Of a DNA stretch of 7,061 nucleotides, positions 1 through 5,574 are shown piece after piece. Both the position numbers and the translations under genes were made by a program. The notes under the pieces were generated by a model. It saw only the letters and a program-made list of their open reading frames with translations. It did no database searches and had not been told where the DNA came from. The DNA is taken from positions 1 to 7,061 of the forward strand of contig USLE01000061.1 in NCBI GenBank assembly GCA_900555465.1, written 5' to 3'. The first letter of the stretch is position 1, and every line of letters begins with the position of its first letter. This stretch comes from an uncultured Butyricicoccus sp. (lineage in GTDB: Bacteria; Bacillota; Clostridia; Oscillospirales; Butyricicoccaceae).

Positions 1-3000
1 TCGGCGACCATTCCGACGTTATGGCCTGCCGCCAGACCGGTTTCGCCATGCTGGCTGAGACCAACCCGCAGGAAGTTATGGACCTGGGTGCGGTTGCGCA
101 TCTGGCGACCATCAAGTCCCGCGTTCCGTTTATCAACTTCTTCGACGGCTTCCGTACCTCCCACGAGATCCAGAAGATCGAGGTTTGGGACTACGAGGAC
201 CTGAAGGAAATGTGCGACATGGACGCTGTCGAAGCGTTCCGCAAGCGCGCCCTCAACCCGGAGCACGCCATGATGCGCGGCTCTCACGAGAACGGCGACG
301 TATTCTTCCAGCACCGCGAGGCGTGCAACAAGTACTACGAAGCGGTTCCGGAAATCGTTGAGGAGTACATGGGCAAGGTCAACGCCAAGCTCGGCACCAA
401 CTACCAGCTGTTCAACTACTACGGCGCGCCGGACGCTGACCGCGTGATCATCGCGATGGGCTCGATCTGCGACGTAGCGGAGGAAGTTATCGATTACCTC
501 AACGCGCACGGCGAGAAGGTCGGCCTGATCAAGGTCCGCCTGTACCGTCCGTGGCGTGCGGACAAGCTGATCGCTGCGATCCCGGAGACTGCCAAGAAGA
601 TCGCGGTTCTGGACCGCACCAAGGAGCCGGGTGCACAGGGCGAGCCGCTTTACCTCGACGTTGTTACCGCGCTGGCGAACGCTGGCATCACCGACAAGAC
701 CGTTATCGGCGGCCGTTACGGCCTGGGTTCCAAGGATACGCCCCCGTCCTCTGTCTTTGCAGTATACGAGGAGCTGACCCACGACGAGCCCAAGCGCCAG
801 TTCACCATCGGCATCACCGACGACGTCACCTACCTGTCCCTCGAGGAGAAGCCCTCGCCGAACACTGCGGCGGAAGGCACCATCGAGTGCAAGTTCTGGG
901 GCCTCGGCGGCGACGGCACGGTCGGCGCGAACAAGAACTCCATCAAGATCATCGGCGACCACACCGACAAGTATGTTCAGGCGTACTTCCAGTACGACTC
1001 CAAGAAGACCGGCGGCGTAACCATTTCGCACCTGCGCTTTGGCGACAAGCCGATCAAGTCTCCTTATTATATCAACAAGGCGGACTTCGTTGCCTGCCAC
1101 AACCCGTCCTACATCATCAAGGGCTTCCCGATGGTGCGCGACGTCAAGCCGGGCGGTATCTTCATGATCAACTGCCAGTGGTCCGACGAAGAGCTCGATC
1201 ACCACATGCCGGCTGAGGCAAAGCGCTATATCGCGAAGAACAACATCCAGCTCTACACGATCAACGCGATCGACAAGGCGATCGAGATCGGCATGGGCAA
1301 GCGCACCAACACCATCCTCCAGTCCGCGTTCTTCACGCTGGCAAAGGTAATGCCGCAGGAAGAAGCGATCGGCTACATGAAGGATGCTGCGACCAAGTCC
1401 TACCTGAAGAAGGGTCAGGATATCGTCGATATGAACCACAAGGCGATCGACGTCGGCGCGACCGCGTTCCACAAGGTTGAGGTTCCGGCTTCCTGGGCAG
1501 ACGCTGCCGATGCGGCGGACAACCGCGACCTGCAGGGCCGTCCGGAAGTTATCAAGATGGTCAAGGAAGTTATGGAGCCGATCGGCCGCATGGACGGCGA
1601 CTCCCTGCCGGTATCCGCTTTCGCGGGCGAGCATGTTGACGGCTCCTTCGAGCACGGCGCTGCCGCTTACGAGAAGCGCGGCGTAGCTGTTACCGTTCCG
1701 GCCTGGAATCAGGATACCTGCGTACAGTGCAACCAGTGTGCTTACGTCTGCCCGCACGCTACCATCCGTCCGTTCGCGCTGACCGAGGAAGAGGCTGCTG
1801 CCGCTCCGGCGTCTGCGAAGATCGTCGACATCAAGGCTGGCAAGGGCAAGGGCGTTTACAAGTACACGATGGCCGTTTCCCCGCTCGACTGCATGGGCTG
1901 CGGCGTCTGCGTAGGCGTATGCCCGACCAAGTCCCTGACGATGGTTCCGCAGGAGCAGGAAGCTGCCCAGCAGGATACCTTCGACTACTGCGTAGCCAAG
2001 GTTTCCGAGAAGGCGGACATGATCTCTGTCAACTCTGTCAAGGACAGCCAGTTCAAGAAGCCGCTGCTTGAGTTCTCCGGCTCCTGCGCAGGCTGCGCCG
2101 AGACTTCTTACGCCCGCCTGATCACCCAGGTCTGCGGCGACCGTATGTATATCTCCAACGCAACTGGCTGCTCGTCCATCTGGGGCGGCCCGGCTGCTAC
2201 CAGCCCGTACACCGTTGACAAGGACGGCCACGGCCCGGCTTGGGCGAACAGCCTGTTCGAGGACAATGCGGAGCACGGCCTCGGCATGTACTATGGCCAG
2301 CAGGCAATCCGTGAGCGCCTGATCGCCAAGCTCGAAGAGATGGCTGCGGCGGACGCTACCCCGGCTGAGGCCAAGGAAGCGATCGCGAAGTTTATGGAGA
2401 CCAAGGACAACGGCGCTGCCAACGCGGAGCCGGCCAAGGCTCTGGTTGCCCAGCTCGAGAAGGGCGCGGCTGCCGGCTGCGACGCCTGCAAGGAAGTACT
2501 CCAGCACAAGGAATACCTGGCTAAGAAGTCCGTCTGGATCTTCGGCGGCGACGGCTGGGCTTACGATATCGGCTTCGGCGGCCTGGATCATGTCCTCGCT
2601 TCCGGTCAGGATGTAAACGTCATGGTATTCGATACCGAGGTTTACTCCAACACCGGCGGTCAGGCTTCCAAGGCGACCAACATCGGTGCGGTTGCGCAGT
2701 TCGCAGCTTCCGGCAAGACCACCAAGAAGAAGAGCCTTGCTGAGATCGCAATGAGCTACGGCTATGTATACGTTGCCCAGATCGCGATGGGCGCGAACAT
2801 GAACCAGACCCTCAAGGCGATCGCGGAAGCGGAAGCTTACCCGGGCCCGTCCCTCATCATCGGCTACGCGCCCTGCGAGATGCACTCCATCAAGGGCGGC
2901 ATGACCAACTGCCAGGCCGAGATGAAGAAGGCTGTCGACTGCGGCTACTGGAACCTGTTCCGCTTCAACCCGCAGCTGGCTGAGGAAGGCAAGAATCCGT

Positions 3001-3191
3001 TCATTCTGGAGTCCAAGGAGCCCAAGACCGAGGATTACCGCAAGTTCATGATGAACGAGGCGCGCTTCTCTGCGCTGACCCGTTCGTTCCCGGATCGTGC
3101 GGAGAACCTGTTCGAGCGCTCCGAGGTCGAGTCCACCAAGCGCTACGCGCACCTCAAGCGCCTGCAGGATCTGTACGCGCCGGAGGCGTAA
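1..3191 (+). CDS. nifJ: Pyruvate:ferredoxin (flavodoxin) oxidoreductase, 5'-truncated by window edge
   Basis: Cytoplasmic enzyme that oxidatively decarboxylates pyruvate with CoA to acetyl-CoA and CO2 and reduces ferredoxin or flavodoxin. The frame is open to the left edge (reading GDHSDVMACRQTGFAML from base 3), so the ATG at 21 is internal. From family length (about 1170-1200 residues) roughly 110-125 N-terminal residues are missing, including the catalytic Glu region. Numbered from the ATG at 21: CRQTG near residue 3 carries the substrate-binding Arg. The ferredoxin domain has two C-x2-C-x2-C-x3-C clusters at Cys567/570/573/577 and Cys624/627/630/634. Proximal cluster ligands are Cys689, Cys692, Cys717 and Cys952. 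The thiamine-PP motif is GDGWAYDIG at 843-851, with SNTGGQ at 876-881. The protein ends soon after the TPP domain and lacks the C-terminal extension of the Desulfovibrio africanus enzyme. Lys is almost always AAG and Phe mostly TTC, which suggests very high expression. It is followed by a strong terminator, so it is the last gene of its transcript. Confidence 0.97.
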   Translation, partial: GDHSDVMACRQTGFAMLAETNPQEVMDLGAVAHLATIKSRVPFINFFDGFRTSHEIQKIEVWDYEDLKEMCDMDAVEAFRKRALNPEHAMMRGSHENGDVFFQHREACNKYYEAVPEIVEEYMGKVNAKLGTNYQLFNYYGAPDADRVIIAMGSICDVAEEVIDYLNAHGEKVGLIKVRLYRPWRADKLIAAIPETAKKIAVLDRTKEPGAQGEPLYLDVVTALANAGITDKTVIGGRYGLGSKDTPPSSVFAVYEELTHDEPKRQFTIGITDDVTYLSLEEKPSPNTAAEGTIECKFWGLGGDGTVGANKNSIKIIGDHTDKYVQAYFQYDSKKTGGVTISHLRFGDKPIKSPYYINKADFVACHNPSYIIKGFPMVRDVKPGGIFMINCQWSDEELDHHMPAEAKRYIAKNNIQLYTINAIDKAIEIGMGKRTNTILQSAFFTLAKVMPQEEAIGYMKDAATKSYLKKGQDIVDMNHKAIDVGATAFHKVEVPASWADAADAADNRDLQGRPEVIKMVKEVMEPIGRMDGDSLPVSAFAGEHVDGSFEHGAAAYEKRGVAVTVPAWNQDTCVQCNQCAYVCPHATIRPFALTEEEAAAAPASAKIVDIKAGKGKGVYKYTMAVSPLDCMGCGVCVGVCPTKSLTMVPQEQEAAQQDTFDYCVAKVSEKADMISVNSVKDSQFKKPLLEFSGSCAGCAETSYARLITQVCGDRMYISNATGCSSIWGGPAATSPYTVDKDGHGPAWANSLFEDNAEHGLGMYYGQQAIRERLIAKLEEMAAADATPAEAKEAIAKFMETKDNGAANAEPAKALVAQLEKGAAAGCDACKEVLQHKEYLAKKSVWIFGGDGWAYDIGFGGLDHVLASGQDVNVMVFDTEVYSNTGGQASKATNIGAVAQFAASGKTTKKKSLAEIAMSYGYVYVAQIAMGANMNQTLKAIAEAEAYPGPSLIIGYAPCEMHSIKGGMTNCQAEMKKAVDCGYWNLFRFNPQLAEEGKNPFILESKEPKTEDYRKFMMNEARFSALTRSFPDRAENLFERSEVESTKRYAHLKRLQDLYAPEA

Positions 3192-3224
3192 GCAGAACCG
3201 CAGCGTAAGCTACAAAAGCATAAC

Positions 3225-3259
3225 AAAATCCCCGCGGATATATCTCCGCGGGGATTTTT
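3225..3259 (+). terminator. Intrinsic terminator of nifJ
   Basis: A perfect 14-bp inverted repeat (3225-3238 with 3245-3258, GC-rich core CCCCGCGG) encloses a 6-nt loop and ends in TTTTT at 3255-3259. It lies 33 bp after the nifJ stop. The opposite strand also has a T-run after the stem, so it could work in both directions, but no minus-strand gene enters from the right here. Confidence 0.9.
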
Positions 3260-3260
3260 A

Positions 3261-3269
3261 TGTTATGAT
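3261..3269 (+). promoter_or_regulatory. Possible extended -10 element for the hypothetical membrane protein gene
   Basis: TGTTATGAT matches an extended -10 (TGn followed by TATGAT, five of six to TATAAT) directly after the nifJ terminator. No convincing -35 lies 16-18 bp upstream; that stretch is the terminator arm. A start near 3276 would leave only about 14 nt before the ATG, just enough for the Shine-Dalgarno site. The alternative is low-level readthrough from nifJ. Confidence 0.4.
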
Positions 3270-3289
3270 AGGAAAAAGGGGGGAGAGGC

Positions 3290-4126
3290 ATGAAAAAGGA
3301 TGTATGCGGACGCATTGCACGGCTTGCGCTTGTCGCATTTGCGCTGTACGGCATAACGTTTGGCGCGCTGTTCCTGCGCGGGCTGTATTATGTACGGCCG
3401 AACGCAGACAACTGGCGTCTGCTGCCGTATATCGTCCCGGCGGCGCGCTATGAGCAGTGCATCTACAGCGCCGAATGGTTTGACGGACAGCAGGAGCGGT
3501 ATAGCGTCTCGATCAGCTGCATGGACGCGCAGGGGCGCGAGATACGCGGCGTAACCCTGCACGAACGTGACCTGCTGCCGCTCTATTCGGATACGGTGTA
3601 TGAGAGCAATACCCAAACGGACTATTTCAAAGGCTGGGACAATTACGGCGTGCAGCGCATCATAACTGACGCACAGGGGCGGACCGTCCGGATTGAGCAG
3701 ACATGGGGCAATGTCGAGCTGATGCAGTATGAAGGGAATAATCAGGAACCCAGCCTTGTGCAGTCTTATGATCCGCAGGGTGTACTGTTTGAGCAAACTG
3801 CCTACACATATAGCGATAACCATGTACACGGTATCAGCACAGACGGCGCAGGGAATCCATTTTGGGAAAGCAATGAAGTGCGCGATGCGCGTGGAAACGT
3901 GACGTTTGACCGCAGCACATATTGGGGGGAAGAGCGCCGGACGCTTGAAACAAGTTGGATTTGGGAATATGACGATGCTGATCGGCTGGAAATCTGCACA
4001 TTGGAAAATGGACAGGTTAACCGCTGGTGGCACGACGAGCAGGGCCGCGAAATCAAGTATGAGGCTGTGAGAGACGGCGACACAAATACGTTCTACCACA
4101 CCTATATGGATATCACGCGGCAATAA
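3290..4126 (+). CDS. Hypothetical membrane-anchored protein with YD-repeat-like D-x-x-G turns
   Basis: Not recognised as a named family. The 278-residue protein has a basic N-terminus (MKKDVCGRIAR) and one hydrophobic segment at about residues 10-30, with no cleavage site or lipobox that I can see. A single-pass anchor with the rest outside the cell is therefore likely. The exported part is rich in Tyr, Trp, Asp and Gly and repeats a short turn: DAQGRE 79-84, DAQGRT 127-132, YDPQGV 160-165, DGAGNP 185-190, DARGNV 199-204, YDDADRL 227-233, DEQGREIKYE 249-258. The spacing and the hydrophobic or aromatic residues between turns resemble the beta-hairpin YD/RHS repeats of large secreted proteins, but here as a short stand-alone domain with no toxin tip or core-processing motif. 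The start is supported by a strong purine-rich site (GGGGGGAGAGG, 3278-3288). Codon use is more AT-tolerant and less biased than in nifJ, which suggests low expression. It sits between two terminators and is apparently monocistronic. Confidence 0.8.
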   Translation: MKKDVCGRIARLALVAFALYGITFGALFLRGLYYVRPNADNWRLLPYIVPAARYEQCIYSAEWFDGQQERYSVSISCMDAQGREIRGVTLHERDLLPLYSDTVYESNTQTDYFKGWDNYGVQRIITDAQGRTVRIEQTWGNVELMQYEGNNQEPSLVQSYDPQGVLFEQTAYTYSDNHVHGISTDGAGNPFWESNEVRDARGNVTFDRSTYWGEERRTLETSWIWEYDDADRLEICTLENGQVNRWWHDEQGREIKYEAVRDGDTNTFYHTYMDITRQ

Positions 4127-4167
4127 AAAGGCAGGGGCAGCGTTTCGCTGTCCCTGCTCCTGTTTTT
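4125..4167. terminator. Bidirectional terminator between convergent genes
   Basis: A 12-bp stem (4131-4142 with 4146-4157, one G-U or A-C mismatch depending on strand) closes a TTT loop. It is flanked by AAAAA at 4125-4129 and TTTTT at 4163-4167. Read leftward, the T-run follows the stem after one base, so it is best suited to ending tcdA. Read rightward, five bases separate stem and T-run. The two stop codons lie at its edges (4124-4126 and 4166-4168). Confidence 0.85.
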
Positions 4168-4876
4168 ACCGCACGCCGGTCAGGTCTTTGATGCACTCCC
4201 CGGCGAGGATCATGCCTGCCACCGGCGGCACGAACGAAACGCTGCCCGGGACGGCGCGGCCCGCGGTTCCCTTCTGCTCGTCCGAGGGCAGGGGCGTGCG
4301 CGGCTCCTCCTTGGAGTAGACGACCTTAAGGCGCCGGATGCGGCGCTTTTTGCACTCCAGCCGGATGACGCGCGCGAGCGGGCACACCGAGGTCTTGTAG
4401 ATGTCCGCAACCTCGAAGCGCGTGGGATCGAGCTTGTTGCCCGTGCCCATCGAGCAGATGAGCGGCACGCCCAGCCGGTCGCACTCGGTGATCAGGTGCA
4501 GCTTGGCGGTCACGGTGTCGATCGCGTCGATCACATAGTCAAACTGCGACAGATCGAGCGCGGAGTCCGGGGTATAAAATTCCTGCCGCGCGTGCACGGT
4601 GCAGCGCGGGTTGATGTCCGCAATGCGGCTGCGCATGACCTCGACCTTGGGCTGTCCGGTGGTGGAGGCGAGCGCGATCAGCTGGCGGTTGCGGTTGGTG
4701 AGCGCGACCTCGTCGTTGTCAATCAGCGTCAGCTCGCCGACGCCTGCGCGGGCGAGCGCCTCGCAGGCAAACGAGCCCACCCCGCCTACGCCGAACACCG
4801 CAATATGGGAGGCGGCGAGCTTTTCTATGGCCTCTGCGCCGAGCAGCAGCTCTGCGCGGGAAAATTCATGCAGCAT
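4166..4876 (-). CDS. tcdA: tRNA threonylcarbamoyladenosine dehydratase (TcdA/CsdL, ThiF-MoeB superfamily)
   Basis: 236-residue cytoplasmic E1-like enzyme. By family knowledge it uses ATP to cyclise t6A at position 37 of ANN-decoding tRNAs to ct6A. Visible features: N-terminal FSRAELLLG (residues 5-13), close to the family's RFxRTxxLLG; the glycine-rich nucleotide loop GVGGVGS at 29-35; the strand-end acid and arginine motif LIDNDEVALTNRNRQ at 51-65; INPRC; YVIDAIDTVTAK; and the MGTGNKLDP...DIYKTSVCPLARVIR segment typical of CsdL/YgdL proteins. Adenylating relatives such as MoeB and ThiF usually carry CxxC zinc pairs, which are absent here, and this favours TcdA. The reading frame is open 48 codons further upstream (to 5020), but the ATG at 4876 is chosen. 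It aligns with the family N-terminus, has a Shine-Dalgarno site 7 nt upstream, and the promoter lies inside the would-be extension. It converges on the hypothetical gene through a shared terminator. Confidence 0.92.
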   Translation of the reverse strand: MLHEFSRAELLLGAEAIEKLAASHIAVFGVGGVGSFACEALARAGVGELTLIDNDEVALTNRNRQLIALASTTGQPKVEVMRSRIADINPRCTVHARQEFYTPDSALDLSQFDYVIDAIDTVTAKLHLITECDRLGVPLICSMGTGNKLDPTRFEVADIYKTSVCPLARVIRLECKKRRIRRLKVVYSKEEPRTPLPSDEQKGTAGRAVPGSVSFVPPVAGMILAGECIKDLTGVR

Positions 4877-4883
4877 GGGATTA

Positions 4884-4889
4884 CCTCGC
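4884..4889 (-). promoter_or_regulatory. Shine-Dalgarno site that fixes the tcdA start
   Basis: GCGAGG on the minus strand lies 7 nt before the ATG at 4876. No comparable site was noticed before the upstream start candidate at 5020, so this site supports the 236-residue form. Confidence 0.7.
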
Positions 4890-4907
4890 AAATCGTGTGA
4901 TGGACAA

Positions 4908-4936
4908 AGTATAGCACGGATCTGCGGGGCGGGCAA
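4908..4936 (-). promoter_or_regulatory. Sigma-A-type promoter of tcdA
   Basis: On the minus strand, -35 TTGCCC (4931-4936), a 17-bp spacer, and -10 TATACT (4908-4913) preceded by TGC, forming an extended -10. The expected start near 4901 gives a leader of about 25 nt that contains the Shine-Dalgarno site. The promoter separates tcdA from the repeat mosaic upstream. Confidence 0.85.
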
Positions 4937-4991
4937 GTGCTGTGCAGATGGGATGATTTCCCGCCGGGATTTTCCCTGATGAGGGGAAGAG

Positions 4992-5015
4992 CCGGGCGGA
5001 ATCGCTTTGCTGCGG
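4992..5015. repeat. 24-bp repeat, copy 1, containing tRNA-Phe 3'-end sequence
   Basis: Identical to 5216-5239. Its first 13 bases (4992-5004, CCGGGCGGAATCG) also equal part of the T-arm and acceptor region of the tRNA-Phe gene (5359-5371); the remaining 11 bases do not. It is thus a chimera of tRNA-derived and unrelated sequence, and it marks the left end of the longer repeat module. Confidence 0.85.
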
Positions 5016-5055
5016 AACAACCATTCAATAATTTAGCGGTTGTCGGCCTACGGGC

Positions 5056-5104
5056 AAGCCACGGCGCGGAAAACATGCCACCGGCATGTTTTCTTGGACG
5101 CGCC
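5056..5104. repeat. 49-bp direct repeat with bulged hairpin, copy 1
   Basis: Identical over all 49 bases to 5242-5290. It contains a perfect 11-bp stem (5069-5079 with 5083-5093) around an ACC loop. The stem is extended by GGCGCG (5063-5068) pairing with CGCGCC (5099-5104) across a 5-nt bulge TTGGA (5094-5098). There is no T-run after the stem, so it is not a standard terminator. Imperfect direct repeats flank this copy: 5035-5055 and 5137-5157 agree at 16 of 21 positions. Confidence 0.9.
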
Positions 5105-5118
5105 TGCTCTCATTGAAT

Positions 5119-5179
5119 TGCCGCACGGCGGCAGAAAGCGGTTAGAGGGCTACGGCCTCGATTCCAACCGTAGATAACC
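5119..5179. repeat. Two further hairpins in the right linker of the long repeat module
   Basis: TGCCGC-ACG-GCGGCA (5119-5133) is a perfect 6-bp stem. Next, GGTTA (5140-5144) and CTACGG (5150-5155) pair with CCGTAG (5168-5173) and TAACC (5175-5179), giving an interrupted 11-bp stem. Together with the 49-bp core these make the module a run of consecutive stem-loops and contain no gene. Confidence 0.6.
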
Positions 5180-5205
5180 AAAAAAGAAGGCCATCAGATG
5201 ATGGC
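5158..5205. repeat. Duplicated terminator block, degenerate copy
   Basis: Matches 5293-5341 except for one fewer A in the A-run (six against seven). It includes the same CCATC-AGAT-GATGG hairpin centre as the tRNA-Phe terminator. The arm that pairs with the A-run is lost (GGAAAG follows instead of a T-rich arm), so only about 6 bp of stem remain. It is followed by a 17-bp copy of the tRNA 3' end at 5212-5228. Confidence 0.85.
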
Positions 5206-5211
5206 GGAAAG

Positions 5212-5239
5212 GCCTCCGGGCGGAATCGCTTTGCTGCGG
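5212..5239. repeat. Partial tRNA-Phe 3'-end copy fused to 24-bp repeat copy 2
   Basis: Bases 5212-5228 are identical to 5355-5371, which on the minus strand is tRNA-Phe from C56 in the T-loop to C72 of the acceptor stem. The discriminator base and CCA are not copied. Bases 5216-5239 repeat 4992-5015. CTTTGC (5229-5234) and GCAAAG (5239-5244) form a 6-bp hairpin right after the tRNA-derived part. This is a fragment and cannot be a functional tRNA gene. Confidence 0.85.
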
Positions 5240-5241
5240 CA

Positions 5242-5290
5242 AAGCCACGGCGCGGAAAACATGCCACCGGCATGTTTTCTTGGACGCGCC
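5242..5290. repeat. 49-bp direct repeat with bulged hairpin, copy 2
   Basis: Exact copy of 5056-5104 with the same hairpin (5249-5254 and 5255-5265 pairing with 5269-5279 and 5285-5290; bulge 5280-5284). Here the flanks are short: two bases separate it from the 24-bp repeat and two from the CGATTCC-containing block. The module from 5222 to 5300 is therefore 79 bp, against 168 bp for the copy at 4998-5165. Both are bounded by GGAATCG and its inverse CGATTCC. Confidence 0.9.
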
Positions 5291-5314
5291 TTTCGATTCC
5301 AACCGTAGATAACC

Positions 5315-5351
5315 AAAAAAAGAAGGCCATCAGATGATGGCCTTCTTTTTT
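5315..5351 (-). terminator. Intrinsic terminator of tRNA-Phe
   Basis: Read leftward, the stem TTCTT/AAGAA plus GGCCATC pairing closes an ATCT loop and ends in a run of seven T (5315-5321 complement). It begins directly at the tRNA CCA. The inverted repeat continues through TGG/CCA (5351-5353 with 5313-5314 and adjoining A), so about 19-20 bp can pair including the tRNA tail. The plus-strand direction also ends in six T. The surrounding 5293-5341 block is one of two copies. Confidence 0.9.
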
Positions 5352-5426
5352 GGTGCCTCCGGGCGGAATCGAACCACCGACACGGGGATTTTCAGTCCCC
5401 TGCTCTACCGACTGAGCTACAGAGGC
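5351..5426 (-). tRNA. tRNA-Phe (anticodon GAA)
   Basis: The 76-nt gene includes encoded CCA (5351-5353). The acceptor GCCTCTG pairs with CGGAGGC with one G-U. D-arm GCTC-AGTCGGTA-GAGC is standard. The anticodon stem GGGGA/TCCCC encloses loop CTGAAAA, giving anticodon GAA. T-arm GGTGG-TTCGATT-CCGCC is intact. All conserved positions (T8, GG in the D-loop, TTCGA) are present, so it should be functional. It supplies Phe-tRNA for UUC/UUU codons; the neighbouring nifJ strongly favours TTC. It has its own promoter and terminator and is a single-gene unit, divergent from addB. Confidence 0.98.
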
Positions 5427-5445
5427 GTTTGCAGCACGCTCAAAT

Positions 5446-5474
5446 AGTATAGTCGATTTATGGGGAAAAGTCAA
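5446..5474 (-). promoter_or_regulatory. Promoter of tRNA-Phe
   Basis: On the minus strand, -35 TTGACT (5469-5474), 17-bp spacer, -10 TATACT (5446-5451): five of six and five of six to consensus at ideal spacing. The expected start near 5439 leaves a short 5' leader of about 13 nt for RNase P to remove. It is the strongest promoter match in the window, as expected for a stable RNA gene. Confidence 0.9.
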
Positions 5475-5519
5475 CCATGAATTTACGGGGATGGCAAAAA
5501 GCGCCGGAGGGCCCTGCGC

Positions 5520-5548
5520 TTGCGCACTTGTCCCGGGCATGGTATGAT
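5520..5548 (+). promoter_or_regulatory. Promoter of addB
   Basis: -35 TTGCGC (5520-5525), 17-bp spacer, -10 TATGAT (5543-5548) preceded by TGG as an extended -10. The expected start near 5555 gives a leader of about 20 nt containing GAGGGGAGAG (5561-5570). It is divergent from the tRNA-Phe promoter, with 45 bp between the two -35 boxes; no operator-like palindrome was noticed there. Confidence 0.8.
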
Positions 5549-5574
5549 AAAAGCCAACGAGAGGGGAGAGCATC

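Noticed and set aside
551..2071. Several open frames overlapping nifJ in other frames
   Set aside because: They are Arg-rich shadows of the strongly biased nifJ codons, with no start signals or recognisable domains.
3263..4123. 286-codon open frame on the minus strand opposite the hypothetical membrane protein
   Set aside because: It starts at a TTG at the edge of the terminator, has no Shine-Dalgarno site, and its translation has no recognisable domain. The plus-strand frame has a strong ribosome site and a coherent anchor-plus-repeat protein.
4877..5020. 48-codon N-terminal extension of tcdA
   Set aside because: The tcdA promoter and Shine-Dalgarno site lie inside it, the residues do not resemble the family N-terminus, and part of it is the 24-bp intergenic repeat.
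4992..5371. CRISPR array in the repeat region
   Set aside because: Only two copies of the main repeat exist, spacing is irregular (186, 224, 143 and 135 bp offsets for different units), and no cas gene is present.
4992..5426. Complete integrated element or genomic island at tRNA-Phe
   Set aside because: The stretch between the tRNA 3' fragments is under 230 bp and holds no integrase or other gene. At most it is a remnant or a non-autonomous element.
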